From positions 441,972-505,971 of the forward strand of contig JAVSML010001078.1 in NCBI GenBank assembly GCA_038503035.1: a stretch of DNA of 64,000 nucleotides, given 5' to 3'. Origin of the DNA: Crocodylus rhombifer (taxonomy: Eukaryota > Chordata > Crocodylia > Crocodylidae). Shown here one piece after another: positions 1 to 11,444 of this stretch (within the stretch, counting starts at the first letter, position 1; each line of letters begins with the position of its first letter). Both the position numbers and the translations under genes were made by a program. The notes beneath the pieces were generated by a model. It was not told the origin of the DNA and did no database searches. It was given only the letters and a program-made list of their open reading frames with translations.

Positions 1-254
1 CCCAAGGCCTGGGCTTTGATAACCCTTCTCTTAGCAATGACCCGGGAACCACAGAGCAAATGTTCATTGGTTGTAAAATCATCTTAGTTCCCAGTCGATT
101 CAGATGGAGAGCGAAGGGGAAAGGCTGAATGTCAGCTCACTTACACACATCTGGTTGTGGAAGATGGGAGGCCTGAACCATGCTAGCTAGTGGCCTGGGC
201 CATTCGGCTCAGCTGGTCCCTTGGTCTGATGCTTGCCCTTGTTTGAGAGAGTGG
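1..254. other. Unique DNA, no feature seen
   Basis: Mixed-composition sequence before the first CR1 copy. The short frames here are not supported by any family motif. The last 30 bases or so may already belong to the CR1 that follows. Confidence 0.4.
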
Positions 255-560
255 AGGGGCTTTGGATGGAGCTGGACGGTTCTTGGTGGGGGCAGACAGG
301 ACAAGGAGCAATGGGCTCAGGTTGCAGCAAGGGAAGGAGGTTGGATATTAGGAAAAGCTCACGAGGAGGGTGGGGAAGCACTGGGACAGGTAACCCAGAG
401 AGGGGGTGCAGTCTCCATCCTTGGAGGTGTTGAAGACCCAACTAGACAAAGCCCTGGCTGGGATGATGTAGTTGGGGCTGGTCCTGCTTTGAGCAGGGGG
501 TTGGACTGGATGTGACCTCCTAAAGTCCCTGCAACCCTCATTTTCTATGAGTCTATAATT
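255..560 (+). mobile_element. CR1 LINE, 5'-truncated 3' end
   Basis: The sequence reads in the sense direction from the last part of CR1 ORF2 and 3' UTR: GGACAAGGAGCAATGGGCTC, then TTGGATATTAGGAAAA, CCCAGAGAGGG, the GGGGCTGGTCCTGCTTTGAG block, and the closing TTTCTATGAGTCTATAATT. About 300 bp are kept. CR1 elements insert by target-primed reverse transcription and usually keep only the 3' end, as here. The open frames across it (180-515 +, 359-541 -) are by-products of the repeat. Confidence 0.9.
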
Positions 561-1153
561 ACTCCCATCCTATAGGGCACAGAGCCCCAAAACACATGGG
601 GCTCTGCACCTCTAAGCTGCACCCCAAGTCCCTTTGGCGGTCTTCCACCTTGCTTACCTGTTCCCCAGCTTAACCCATAAATCAGGGCTGCACCGTGTAA
701 CCCAGCCTCTATCAGTACTATCTGCTTCACAGAGTGAGTTCGTCCCGGGAGTTCAGGCGTAACCCAGAGTACTGGTGCCTATCAGCTCATCTTCCTTTCC
801 ATATGGGCAGGTAAAGCTCCATATTGGCACATTCTCCTCTGGTGCCAGTTGAGGGGGAATCATTAAGGCAACAGTTTCTACCCCAATTAAACATCACCCA
901 AAACCCAGTCCAGTAAAACAATCTCTGGCACAGAGCAGCTTGGTGTCTGGGGGCCAACGGAGCTGTGTTAGAAGTAGGACTGGTACAAAGCCAATGTCTC
1001 AGTAGCATTCACCCTGACCACTTCTCTTGTGCCCCCCCCCCCCCCCATGATCTCTGTCCAGGGATTTTTCCAACCCTTTGATTTTTATGGGTACATACCT
1101 TGCGCAGAAATTGTGTTTCTTATGTGCTTCAGTCTCCAGGTTGTAGAGGCAAA
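561..1153. other. Unidentified stretch with a C15 run
   Basis: No family recognised. A 7-bp-stem hairpin (GAGCCCC/GGGGCTC) lies at 582-604 and a run of 15 C at 1032-1046. The GC-rich, pyrimidine-tracted style could be a worn LTR, but I see no paired end or polypurine tract, so this is only a thought. Confidence 0.3.
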
Positions 1154-1300
1154 AGGAATCAAAACTTGTGGTCTTTATTAGACCAACTAGATTAATTTAA
1201 TTTTTTTTTGGCCAAATTTGCAAATTTTTGCAAACAAATAAATAAATAAATCGAGTTGGTCTAATAAAAGTTATCACCTCTACCATGGGTTTTGATTCAA
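1154..1300. repeat. Hairpin copy of a dispersed repeat (GGTCTAATAAAAG family)
   Basis: Two inverted arms surround an A/T-rich centre. The left arm (1154-1191) reads GGAATCAAAACTTGTGGT then CTTTATTAGACCAACT; the reverse complement of the right arm (1252-1299) reads GAATCAAAACCCATGGTAGA and continues to TTTTATTAGACCAACT. The left arm lacks about 12 bases present in the right. The same words recur singly at 31.8, 56.9 and 63.9 kb, so this is two copies head to head or a foldback member of that family. Family name not known to me. Confidence 0.6.
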
Positions 1301-2159
1301 TCACCCAGGAAACTCAATGTGAAATGAGCAGACGCAGACATTCATGCCTTATGAGCCTGTGCTATCGTCCAATCGGGGAAGGAAAAATAACACCAGGCAA
1401 TTTATGCAATCAGCCACGCTAAGTCAGACGGCAAAAATCTAGAGCATTTGTGATAAACTTGCAGATTATGGAATTTGAAAAGGTATCGATCAGAGGCATC
1501 GGTCACCTGAGCACCCATGACCCTATCAAATTCCTGCCATTGCAGCCACAAGGAATTAATGGTGCTCTTGTCTCGCTTGCTCTTGACCTATGGCACCGTG
1601 GAGGGCTTTTTTCTGTATAGGCTACTGTGTGCCTGCGGTGTGTGAGCGGGGTCAGAGTGGACAAGCGTGTAGGCTCTTTGACAAATGGTTGCCTGACGAC
1701 ACAGGGGCTTAGACTCGATGGCTCCTTGCAGTCCTCTGTCTCTATTGCTCAGAGGTTCTTATGTAAATAGATGCAAGCAATCTGAGTCACTGGCCTACAG
1801 CTATTCCACGGGCAGGGAAGGAAACTATACTGGGCAAATAAACAATAGCGAAATGCTCTGGTTCGCATCTTTAAGAGCATTTAAATGGCCCCGAGTGATG
1901 TTTCCATCCTTGTGTGGGCAGCCTCGTTTCAACATGTGACCCCCCTCATTCTCGGCAACATAAAAAGCAGGGCAATAATCACCAACCCTTCCTTAACTGG
2001 AAATGCTCCAACTCATGTTGCAGCTTTCCGGGTTAGCACGCCCTGGTGTTTGCTGCTGCTTCTCGTACAGAGCATGCTTGGTAGGATAGACCAAAAGTCC
2101 CATGTCAAAGTTTACCCACGATTTAGCGGCATAGCAAAGGTGCACCTGTTTCTGCGGAC
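1301..2159. other. Unique DNA, no feature seen
   Basis: Balanced composition without recognised repeats. The 154-codon frame at 1885-2349 runs through here into the tRNA-like SINE and has no protein-family features, so it is not called. Confidence 0.4.
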
Positions 2160-2290
2160 GGGAGTGATATGGGCAGCACCGGGTCTGCCTACCACTGACT
2201 TTCCAGTGCTATTGGCAAGACTTGAACTCGCCATCAGTAGCAAGAGCCCTTCACCACTCTGCCATTGTGCCTTGCTATGGCACATAGTGG
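2160..2290 (-). mobile_element. tRNA-like SINE remnant
   Basis: On the minus strand GCACAATGGCAGAGTGG resembles a polymerase III A box (TGGCNNAGTGG form), and GGCGAGTTCAAGTCTTGCC about 35 bases on resembles a B box (GGTTCRANTCC). Spacing and order fit a tRNA head, after which the sequence no longer folds as a tRNA. A body follows for some 60 bases. No tail or target duplication was found. Could be a decayed tRNA pseudogene instead. Confidence 0.4.
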
Positions 2291-2346
2291 GGGGTTATAA
2301 TTTGATGGACTTCCTTTGTATGGGATTATATGTAGAAAGACTAAGT

Positions 2347-2522
2347 TAACCAGCAAGGTGGTACAATCTCCATCCTTGGAGGTTTTGAAAGCCCAGCTTG
2401 ACAAAGCTTTGGCTGGGGTGACGTACTTGGGGCTGGTCCTGCTTTGGCAGGGGGTTGGACTGGCTGTGACCTCCTGAGGTCCCTTCAACCCTCGTTTTCT
2501 ATGAGTCTGTGATTCTACGATG
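2347..2522 (+). mobile_element. CR1 LINE 3' end fragment
   Basis: Starts inside the CCATCCTTGGAGGTTTTGAA block and runs to the terminal TTTCTATGAGTCTGTGATT. Only about 175 bp are kept. It belongs to the same subfamily as the copy at 255-560 (GACCTCCTGAGGTCCCTTCA then CCCTCGTTTTCTATGA). Confidence 0.88.
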
Positions 2523-3295
2523 GAGAACACTACGCTCCAGAAATGCACAATAAGAGAGGATGGTACCAAAGGAGAAAAAAAGGTGTTAAGCCAGAAGGTT
2601 ACAGGGTCTTGGATCCTGTGCTCGTGGCCTGAACATGACATCCCTCCCCCCATGTAGGTGACATCAGACCCTAGAGATACTTCACTACAAACAAACCAAC
2701 AAACGAATGTCGGTGGCAAAAGAAAGCAGTAAACATGGCAGGACACCAGCTTCCCGCCCCCGAGCGACTGAACATGACCGGGGATGTGTTTAGCCACTGG
2801 GTGCTCTTTGGGTCACAATGCAAAAAAACCACTAGAATTGCAATGGGGCTGAATACAAAGGAAAATAAAATGACTGGAGTTGCGCTATGGCTTTACTGGG
2901 CAGTGCCTGCCACAATATTTCAGCAGCAGCAGATCAGAGATAAAGGACCTAGTTCTTCAAAAGCATTTTCAACCAGAAAAAAAAAAATCCAACTATCAAT
3001 CAATGTGTTATATCCATGCAATGCTTGTATTTAAGCAAAGTGTAGAACTGGGGAACACAATTAAAGAATTATATTCAGTTAGACTGACTTAGTCTTGGAC
3101 TGCAACAGTCCTTGGATTTTGCTATCATACTGAAAAGATGATTCCAGTAATATTCAACACTGGAAAATTGTACCAAGGGATAATTGGCAGAAATCAATCA
3201 TTTAGTCAAAGCCACTTTAGGGAAGACACTGAAACATGCACCTAAAAACAGATGAATTGAGGCTAAATTTCTGAACAGAGATTGATGCGCTCATA
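2523..3295. other. AT-leaning unique DNA
   Basis: No repeat recognised. A short A9 run is at about 2979. Frames of 99 and 70 codons here have no family signature. Confidence 0.4.
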
Positions 3296-3587
3296 TGTTC
3301 TCAGTGGGGGCAGACGACAGGACAAGGAGCAACGGGCTTGAGTTGCAGCAGGGCAAGTTGAGGTTGGATATTAGGAAAAACTTTTTCATGAGGAGGGTAG
3401 TAAAGCACTGGCACAGGTTACCCAGAGAGGTGGTGGAGTCTCCAGCCTTGGAGGTGTTTAAGACCCGGGTGGAAAGAGGCTTGTCTGGGATGATGGAGTT
3501 GGGGCTGGTCCTGCTTGGAGCAGGGGGTTGGACTAGGTGTGACCTCCTGAGGTCCCTCCAACCCTCATTGTCTGTGATACTATGATA
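3296..3587 (+). mobile_element. CR1 LINE 3' end
   Basis: Near-complete 3' block from CTCAGTGGGGGCAGACGACA through GGAAAAACTTTTTCATGAGG and CACAGGTTACCCAGAGAGG to CTGTGATACTATGATA. This is one of the least diverged copies in the window, with an uninterrupted 96-codon frame that is only a passage through the repeat. About 290 bp, 5'-truncated. Confidence 0.92.
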
Positions 3588-6500
3588 TGCACAGGGAATG
3601 GAAACTCGATGTGGATAGTGTATGAATGAATTCAGACTGATATCTGTGTATTTGTGTGCATTTACTGGGTATCACAGAACAGGCAAAACTTAGCAGAGAC
3701 TGGAAACATTTGGCTTGTGGATCTGAAAGGCTCTGTGATGATTGCTTACCCTGTGCACAGAATTATCCTATCGGCAAGAACATGCTCCTCAAGCCTCCAT
3801 AAAATCCTGTATCACGGTCTACTTTACCGGCTGGCTTTCCAGTTTGATTGCCTGAAATCAGTAAAGATACCAAATGACCCTGGAGGTCCTTTCCCACTCT
3901 GTGATTCTAGTGATAAATTGGAATTAAATGAAGCAATTGGGAACAGTTTAGCACATTGTCTCTCAACGTTAAAAGACACAAAAGATCCTCATTCCCTGTC
4001 ATTTTTGGTCTGATGGACTAAGGAAAGATCAAACAGACCCATCCCATCGCTGGGTCTGGAAGTCTGTTGAGCTACATAGGAAGACCTGGGAGATGCTTAT
4101 TCCATTGCCCCTTATGCGTGATCCTACCTGGGCCTCAGCTCTTGCTCCCTTTGAAGTGATAAAGAAATGAGAATGCCAGACTGGTATGGGAATCTCGCCA
4201 TGAACAAAGTATAGGAGTTAAAATGGGTATTCTCATGCAAAAATAGCAGGAATACCTGAAACAAGTGAATTTTCTGGTGTAAAAATCCCAGGAATATTAG
4301 AACAAAAATACAAAGATGTGTTCTCATAAAGGGGGACAGGAAAACACTAGGGGGAAAAAGGCAAGGCCAGGCTTTGCTCTTAGGCTGTAGCTGAGTTTGG
4401 GGGAAAAACAAGTTCCTTTCCATCTGTGTTTGCTATGATTTCGTGCTTCCCTGGAAGCCTGTGTCACAAGTGCTTTTTCTATATAATAGAAAAATTGAGC
4501 TTGTGTACAAAAAAGTTTTAAAACATACCAGTAAATACAATTTATTACATACAGCCACTTAAGCTACTTAAGGGTATATCGTTCCCTCTTTCTGTCCCAA
4601 GACATTTAACCAATGCTGATAATATGAAACCATACTTTACAAGCTGTCAGTAGACACCTACAGCTACATTTCTCCCATAAACTAGTGGAATAAATTGTGA
4701 AAGAGAGCTTTTGCTTGTTTATTACATACAGAATCCCACAGTTCAGGAGTACGGGCCATAGTTCAAGAATATTTCCCAAGGAGCTAGAGAAACAATAGAT
4801 CAGGACGTTGCCAAACTGTGCAAAATGGCTGACTCATGTCATTATCAAATCTTAAAAACAAAACCCACTAATTTGTGATAGTTTAGTAAAAGCACAAAAG
4901 ATGGAGGGACTCCAGTGAAAATGCTTGGAGAGCCCAAGCTAATTCTACCATGAGGAAGAAAGAAAGCCAGTGACTAAACTCACATCTGGATGTAGAGCTC
5001 GAGTGGAGGCCTGCTTCAAGAAATTGAATAAAAACCAGGAGAAACTGTGAGTGATTATAGCACCATATCTCCAATGGCCTCCCAAAGGCCATGGCTGTGA
5101 ACAGGCAAGAGCAAATGCAGTAGATGCTGATACCCCGCAAATACTAGCATGGTTCAGAGCAGTGGTTTCTAAATGGTCTTTAGACCACTGAGGATCTACA
5201 AGGCCACGGTAAGTGGTACCCAACTGATTCACAAATCACACACAGCCTTTATAGTGATGTCATTGAAAAGCTAATGTTATACTGTTGTCCATGGGAAATA
5301 TGAGGGTAGGCAGGTTCATAGTGGGTCAACGGATCGCAAAACGTGGGACCACTGTTGTAGAAACTAGAAAAGATTTGATCACATTTCTTCCAAGCCTAAC
5401 CTATGAGAAGATATCTGAGGTGGCTACTGGAAGAAGGTGGAGTATGGGCTTCAACCTGACTGTGTGGGCATCCTGCGTATAAGGAGTCGGAGCAACTGTC
5501 CCGTAAGGAAATGCAATGTGAACAAAAAGGTGACAATATAATGCCAATGAAACGGGACTTTGGGCTCCCACATGTCAAAAAGGAACAGCCGATCCCTTTT
5601 ATGTCAAGGTTACCGTGAAAGCAGCATTACAATTGAACAGGAACACTCTGCAGTAATGTTTACCTTTGACAAATTCAACCAGCATTTTCAAGGACCATTC
5701 ACATACCACCCAAGTACAAGCCACAATAAAAATATGGAAAGCGTTTCATGAAAAAAAAAAACCCAACCATGATAGCAGGCCCCAAAACGTACGCAGTAAT
5801 GAAAATGCCATGCTACAGCGTAGAGGCGCACTGCAAGGAAGGGTCTCGGCCCTCTTTTCCAGACCAGCCTGGCAGAACGGACATCAATAATAGAACTTAT
5901 GAGATCCTCAACTTGCTAGAATTGCAGAAAACAAGAAAAAAATACCGTAGAAAGCCTGCACCTAAGCAGTCATGTGCCAGCTTCAAAGCGCAGTCTGGAA
6001 AGAGTTCAAGAGCAAACCATGCAAGACAAAGATTAACAAGTGTTCGTTTCCATCCTTCTGTCTGGATGGCCAGGCACCTGGGAGAAGGCCCACTTGATTC
6101 TCCAGATTACCTAACGAGCCGAGCGTACAATACAGGGCTGTGTCTAAAGAGGGTTGAATCATAATACCCAAACCAGAAAGTCTCCCAAGAATGCATCAAA
6201 GCCCTTCTGAAATAAGAAGCCTGTGCCCAGGAACCCAGAGCTGACAAACTGTCAGACACTAATACAATGACCGGCCTTGACAAGGCAATAAAGCCATTCA
6301 GCTGGCTCAGTCTCCCAAAACTTTCAGAAAACGGGCTCATTTACCTGCCAGGAGTTTGTGTAATTTGCCGAGGAACGGGGATGCAGTTACAGCAAACCAT
6401 CGGCAGACCACGGCCAAGACAAGGGCAAAGTAACACCAGTTATGATTTCTAAAGAGTCTATTAAAAAGCGCAGCTGCAAACAAAGAAATATATGGCAATT

Positions 6501-6994
6501 CATCCTCGAAAGAAGAAACATTTCCGCAAAATCTTTTGCTAGCCATCCCGTATAATGCTTGAGGTCAAGAAACAGGCATGTGTCAGTGCCCATAACCCTG
6601 GCATTACCCCACCAGAGGGGATGGGAGGAGTAACAGGCAGAAATGGAGAGGTGCAAATGCCAGCTGATACTCTGATGAGACCCGTGAGACCGCCCAGAAT
6701 CGCAGACTGGAGACGCTTGGGATCTGATGACTTCCTCCGGACAAATCGTGCACTTGGAAGTAATCTAGACGAGTTGAGTAGATCCACCCTTGTCATGGTC
6801 GATGGGAGCAGGGACAAGCCAGACGCTGTATGGCTCGGTTGCACTCTCCTGTCCTTGAACACACAGTAGCCCACCCAAGTCCTGGCCAAGCCTGGCCACA
6901 TTCAGCTTGCACGACTTGCCGGGATCACAGGCCAACGTGCGATAAGATTGCACAAAAGGGAGAACAGACAACGACCGGCCATTTCCTTGTCATC
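3588..6994. other. Long unique stretch, AT-rich then mixed
   Basis: 3.4 kb with no transposon I can name. From 3588 to about 5700 it is AT-rich; 5800-6990 has more CpG and longer random frames (138 codons at 5748-6164, 120 at 6539-6901 -). None shows splice-flanked exon structure or a known domain. The block 5880-6990 could hold conserved non-coding sequence. Confidence 0.35.
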
Positions 6995-7262
6995 ACCTGT
7001 ACCGGACGACCTGTTCATGTGGCCTACGCAATTTCTCAACAAAAGCAGATTTGTCTGCGGTTTCGTTATTTTTAAGGACACGTACCAACCGCTTGCTCAC
7101 AAAGCGTCCATTCTTCAATTTTGCAATGAGGGCCATGCTGCAGTGAAAATGCTTTTATGTTTTGAGCATAGCTGAGAGCCTGTATATTTCTCTCTTTGTT
7201 TTCAAAGGAAAACCTGGAACGTAGGTAGTGGGAGTATGTCAAAGCTCCTTTTTATTTTTGGT
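6995..7262 (+). repeat. Unidentified repeat, copy 1
   Basis: Aligns along about 265 bp with 12925-13202 in the same orientation. Shared words include GCTCACAAAGC, CAATGAGGGC against CCATGAGGGC, GAAAATGCT, TATTTCTCTCTTTGTTT, AGGAAAAC.TGGA and TCAAAGC. Identity is roughly 70-75 per cent by eye. It is not CR1, MIR or any of the inverted-repeat families here. Translated in the same frame both copies keep an FSLCFQRKTW run, but changes are not biased to silent sites and copy 1 has a stop, so protein coding is unlikely. Confidence 0.65.
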
Positions 7263-8194
7263 AATCCGCTTGGAGCCGGTCCAATTATATGTCAGTGATT
7301 AACTCTTCTCTCTCTGATATGGCTTGGTCTCATTTTCCCCTGATCAATATTCCCTTGCAAAGACCACACGCGATCTGCTAGTGGTTAACCCGATGGCATA
7401 AAGAAAAGCATCAGCGTGACCTCTTCCCACCCCACCAGCATGCCTTCGCAAGGAGTTGGAGTCAATGCCTCTGAGAGCCAAAAGGGATGTGGTTGCAAAA
7501 GATAGAGCCAGGTGATATTGTAATATCAGATTTCATGATATGATTACCAGGAGTGAAATCATGGCATTTAAGGCCAGAAGGAGCAAGTAGATCCTTTAGT
7601 CTGACTTCTTGAATAACACCACCCCCAAAAATCTAGCCATTTATTACTATACTGAACCCAGTTTGTGCTTCCCTATCAGGTATCTTCCAGAATGGGATCC
7701 TACCTTCTTTTGAAGGCTTCAACTTCCCTTGAGAGTTCATCCCAAAAGTTAATCCAAAGGCCCTTAATGCTAACGAATGTGTGCCTTGCTTCTAACTTGA
7801 AGCTGTCTGGCTTCAGTTTCCAGGCATCGGTGCTTATTATGTCTTCTCCTCTTAAAGAGCTTTTTTGTTCCTGATACTATCTCGCTTTGGAAAGACCGAA
7901 CTCTCCCCTTGTATTTGCCTTCGGACTTAGTAACCATGACCATGTTAGCTTTTGGCCTTCTTTTTGGCAAGCTCTACATATTGAAGACCTGCCAACTCTC
8001 TTCACCTTGGCTACGCTCTTTCTTCACCTAATAAGTTGTTCTTCACACTAAGAATTAGGAGCAAGCCATGCACTCGGGTCCCTTTTCCACCTTCTGCTTA
8101 AATACATGCCCTAGCACTGCCATCATTCACTGATGAACAGCTGCCATATATGCCATATAGCACTACTGATGTGGACAACCCTATTTATTCATAT
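7263..8194. other. Unique DNA, no feature seen
   Basis: AT-leaning sequence with no repeat or exon recognised. Some pyrimidine-rich runs at 7850-8100 recall old antisense LINE sequence, but I could not place them. Confidence 0.35.
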
Positions 8195-8372
8195 AATCAT
8201 AGACAATGAGGGTGGAAGGGACCTCAGGAGGTCACATCTAGTCCGACCCCCTGCTCCAAGCAGGACCAGCCCCAACTACAGCATCCCAGCCAAGGCTTTG
8301 TCCAGCCAGGACTTGAAACACTGGAACAGATTACCCAGCAAGATGGAGGAGTCTCCATCTTTGGAGATTTTT
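8195..8372 (-). mobile_element. CR1 LINE 3' end with inverted 5' part
   Basis: From 8195 (AATCATAGACAATGAGGG) to about 8321 the element reads on the minus strand. From about 8315 to 8372 the sequence turns to the plus strand: AAACACTGGAACAG, TTACCCAGCAAGATGGAGGA, CTCCATCTTTGGAG. In the CR1 consensus this plus piece lies directly upstream of the minus piece. Junction sequence AAACAC fits both. This is the layout expected from twin priming during LINE insertion. A second CR1 (8373-8612, minus) abuts it. Confidence 0.85.
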
Positions 8373-8612
8373 ATCATAAAATAATAAAAAATGAGGGTTG
8401 AAGGGACCTCAGGAGGTCACATCCAGTCCAACTCCCCTGCTCCAAGCAGGACCAGCCCCAACTACAGCATCCCAGCCAAGGCTTTGTCTACCTGGGTCTT
8501 AAACACCTCCAAGGATGGAGACTGCACCACCTCTCTGGGTGACCTGTTCCAGTGCTTCACCACCCTCCTTGCGAAGGAAGTTTTTCCTAATATCCAACTT
8601 AAACTTCTCTCT
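8373..8612 (-). mobile_element. CR1 LINE 3' end
   Basis: Minus-strand copy with A-rich end (ATAATAAAAAATGAGGGTTG), then CTGCTCCAAGCAGGACCAGC, CACCTCCAAGGATGGAGACT, and a 5' limit near AAGTTTTTCCTAATATCCAA. About 240 bp. It directly follows the inverted CR1 at 8195-8372, so the two insertions are separate but adjacent. Confidence 0.9.
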
Positions 8613-9129
8613 CTTCACCTAATGTCATCACTCACAAAAAATCCTGTTCCAGAAAGGTAGTTAACACACCAGCTAACAGCAAGAGGTTGCAAGACGGTTC
8701 CCAAAGCCCTGCTTTCCTGAAGGAATATTTGTCTCTCTGATGGGGAAGCAGCTGTACCAAGTCCCTGAAGATCCTTCTGTTAAAAGCAACATGAAGCCTG
8801 ACAGATGTTATAGGGATGTACAGTTTCAGTGTGGATCACTGTACTCTGCATATCTACATTTTTCCTTGTCCTTGCGGTTCTGTTTTTGGGTCAAGTCATT
8901 CCTACGGCGTAGCTGGCCGAGTGTCTGGTACTAGAACGGTATGCAACTGGTACACGCGACGTTTGCAAACATACTGAGCAAAACAAGAACAAAAGGTACG
9001 TCTCCATCTCAGCACACAGCTGAATTCCTACAGAAACTCTGCAAACACACTAGTGCTGAACTCTGTACAAAGAGCAACTTTTGAGGAGTTTAAAAGTGCA
9101 GTGCATTGAAACCAAAAGGCACCAAGGTG
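8613..9129. other. Unique DNA, no feature seen
   Basis: AT-rich, no recognised repeat. The CR1 that follows may begin up to 40 bp earlier than called. Confidence 0.35.
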
Positions 9130-9310
9130 GACAATGGCTTCTACATGTCTTTTGTTCCCCGGAGGTGGTGCAAGCACCTACTCTGGACTCATTCAAAAGG
9201 CATTTGGATGCTTATCTTGCTGGGGTCATTAGACATCAGCCTGTGGCGGGGGGCTGGACTCGATGATCTTGCGAGGTCCATTCCAGCCCCTAATGTCTAT
9301 GAAATCTTTG
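9130..9310 (+). mobile_element. CR1 LINE 3' end, second subfamily
   Basis: Sense CR1 of a different subfamily from the copies around: GTTCCCCGGAGGTGGTGCAA, GGCATTTGGATGCTTATCTT, GGGGCTGGACTCGATGATCT, TGCGAGGTCCATTCCAGCCC, and the terminal TAATGTCTATGAAATC. It is more worn than the ATGAGGGTTGAAGGGACC subfamily, suggesting an earlier period of activity. Confidence 0.8.
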
Positions 9311-9409
9311 AGTTGCCTGTACCTTTTCCATTTCTAGGACATCATTTGGAGAAGGAGTCACCAAAATGGCTCGCAGAACTCAACTCAGAGGCAGAGCATA
9401 GATTTACGG

Positions 9410-9910
9410 GGTGATATAAAGATGTTTTCTGATTTGTTTTCAATTCCTTTCATAATGTTTCTTAGCACTGTGTTTGGCTTTTTTGGCAGCCAATGAACCC
9501 TGAATTGATGATTTTAGAAAACTTGCCATGATGACTCCAAAATCTCTTTCCCGAGCGGTAACAGCTACGTTAGACTCCATCATTAAGCACTTCTCCTTAG
9601 CACTTATCGACATTAAATTTCATGTACCGCTTTGGCGCCCATTTGCTCCATTTGGTGAGGTCTCTCTGTAACTCTTCACCATCTGCTTTGGATTTGGCAG
9701 CCCAAAATAATTCTGCTGCCTCTGCAAACTTTTCTGTTTCCCTATTTTCTCCTTTTTCCTGGATCATTTGTCAGTATGTTGAACAGCAACAGTCCCAGCA
9801 TGGATACCCTGGGGGATCCCACAGTTTACCTTCTTCCATGGAAATAAAGACCAGTTAGTCCTACCCCTTGGTTCCTCTCTTTTAACCAGTTTTCAGTCCT
9901 TTCCTCTATT
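9410..9910 (-). pseudogene. CR1 reverse-transcriptase relic (ORF2)
   Basis: On the minus strand a decayed GVPQGSVLGPLLFNI-type box is at about 9775-9826 (read as SMLGLLLFNI in part). After it come stretches matching CR1 ORF2 order: GEELQRDLTKW-like, YMKFNVDKC-like, LGVIMA and a GIENKSENI-like end near 9450. Frames shift several times and stops are frequent. It represents the palm-to-C-terminal region of CR1 ORF2, which encodes reverse transcriptase. This is an old copy, likely the same age class as 9130-9310. Confidence 0.75.
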
Positions 9911-11444
9911 CCTTGTGGACTCTAGGCAGGATGGTCCAGTGCTCTCAGGTTGACCTTTTGATCTTTGCTGGTACTTTTGTGCTAGATTAAATCCAGTTTA
10001 AAGTGCTAATGTGCTAACCTGGCCGGCTGACACCATGTCTCCACTCTACACTATCACAAAACTAGTTAATACCTTAATAACTTCAGAAACAGCAGTTCTG
10101 CTACAGTGCAAAGTTGATAGTAAATATTTTTTGATCTGGCTGTGTTTTCTGATTTACATGGTATGGAGAAGGGGGGAAAAACTGAGTTCACTCCCCATGT
10201 TGTACGATTTTTGAATACTGACATTGGGCAAATAGGTCCAACATCCTCTGTGCTATGGTTGACTGTTTAGGTAGAGTTTTAATCACTTTAGTCAAATCAT
10301 TTTTTTTTAAGTTTATCTTTCTGCCTGTGTAAAGCTTTTAGGACAATGGTCCTGTGTGATGATAATCCCTCTACACACAATGATAAGTACTTTCATATAA
10401 CACAGTGCAGGAAATATTGTAATAATCTGAATAGCAATGTTTCCATGGAACTTGAGAAAGGAAACTTGAAAATGTAGGTGTTTAATAGAGCTGCTGAGAC
10501 TTGCATTTTTCATTTTTGCGGGGAATTCCATTAATAGGGTTGTTTGTTTTTTCATTTCAACCGGGGAAAAAAGCAGAAAAAATTAACATTCTTCTGAAAC
10601 AAAATTCTGAGAAAATGCAACACTCATGTTAGGACAATCAAAGAATTTTATTCTGATACAATCAGAACATTTTGTTCCAGGTTTGACTTTCTTATTTTAT
10701 ACACTGTAACATAGGGGGTTATTTTTGTTTGTTTGTTTTTAAGTGTAACAACATTTTCTAAACCGGAAAATCCAAGCATGTTGTAACAAATGAGACTGTT
10801 TCGGCCTTATCAAAAGCCATTTTACCTTTTTTTTCCCCTTTGAAACCACCTTTTAGCAAAATCCACTTGCTTACATGAAATATTTCACTTCCAACAAATG
10901 GATGTTTCATAATGGAAAAAGGTTTCGTGGGAAATTTCAGGCCTTGAACTTTCTACTTTAATGATGTGGCCTATCTGTATATTTTTTGAGTACTCTCTTT
11001 GTAAGTTCAATAGTAATAACTTTTAGTTTAGGCTTCTCTGCTCATATATTTGAGCTGTATCTGCCTTTATCATAGACCATGTTGAATCCCACTGAAATCT
11101 ATGGACTGACAAAAGGGGCAAGGTTACAAGGATTCAGGCGCAGTATTAGAAATATTTCAGATGCACATTCAAATGCAGGGTCCAAAATCTAGCCATGGTC
11201 CCAAACTTCATGGTTAGCCACTATCACTGGAGAGGGTTGAACTGAAATCATGGATGGAGCCAAAATCATGAATGCTCCCAGCCTTCGGATCTGAATCAGA
11301 GACTGGGCGTATGTCTAGATTGGGAACGTAAGTGCGATCTTTTAATTACTCCTACTTTATGAACCTTCTCGGATGCACTTAGTCCAACTGCTGTTCCTGT
11401 CATTCAAATGCAAAATAGAAACCCTTAGGGAAATTAATGTAGAC
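9911..11444. other. AT-rich stretch, possible worn DNA transposon
   Basis: From about 10490 to 10945 the sequence is rich in GAAA/TTTC words (AAAATTCTGAGAAAATGC, GGAAAATCCA, GGGAAATTTCAGG). Similar style recurs at 14640-14860 and 41340-41640, suggesting a shared old non-autonomous element, but I could not find paired ends. At 11310 GGGCGTATGTCTAGATTGGG recalls a MITE end. No gene. Confidence 0.3.

Noticed and set aside
573..1080. Possible LTR
   Set aside because: No paired TG...CA ends, primer-binding site, polypurine tract or second LTR found.
2234..2797. 187-codon minus-strand frame
   Set aside because: Runs through a CR1 fragment and the tRNA-like SINE; part of its sequence is plain antisense CR1.
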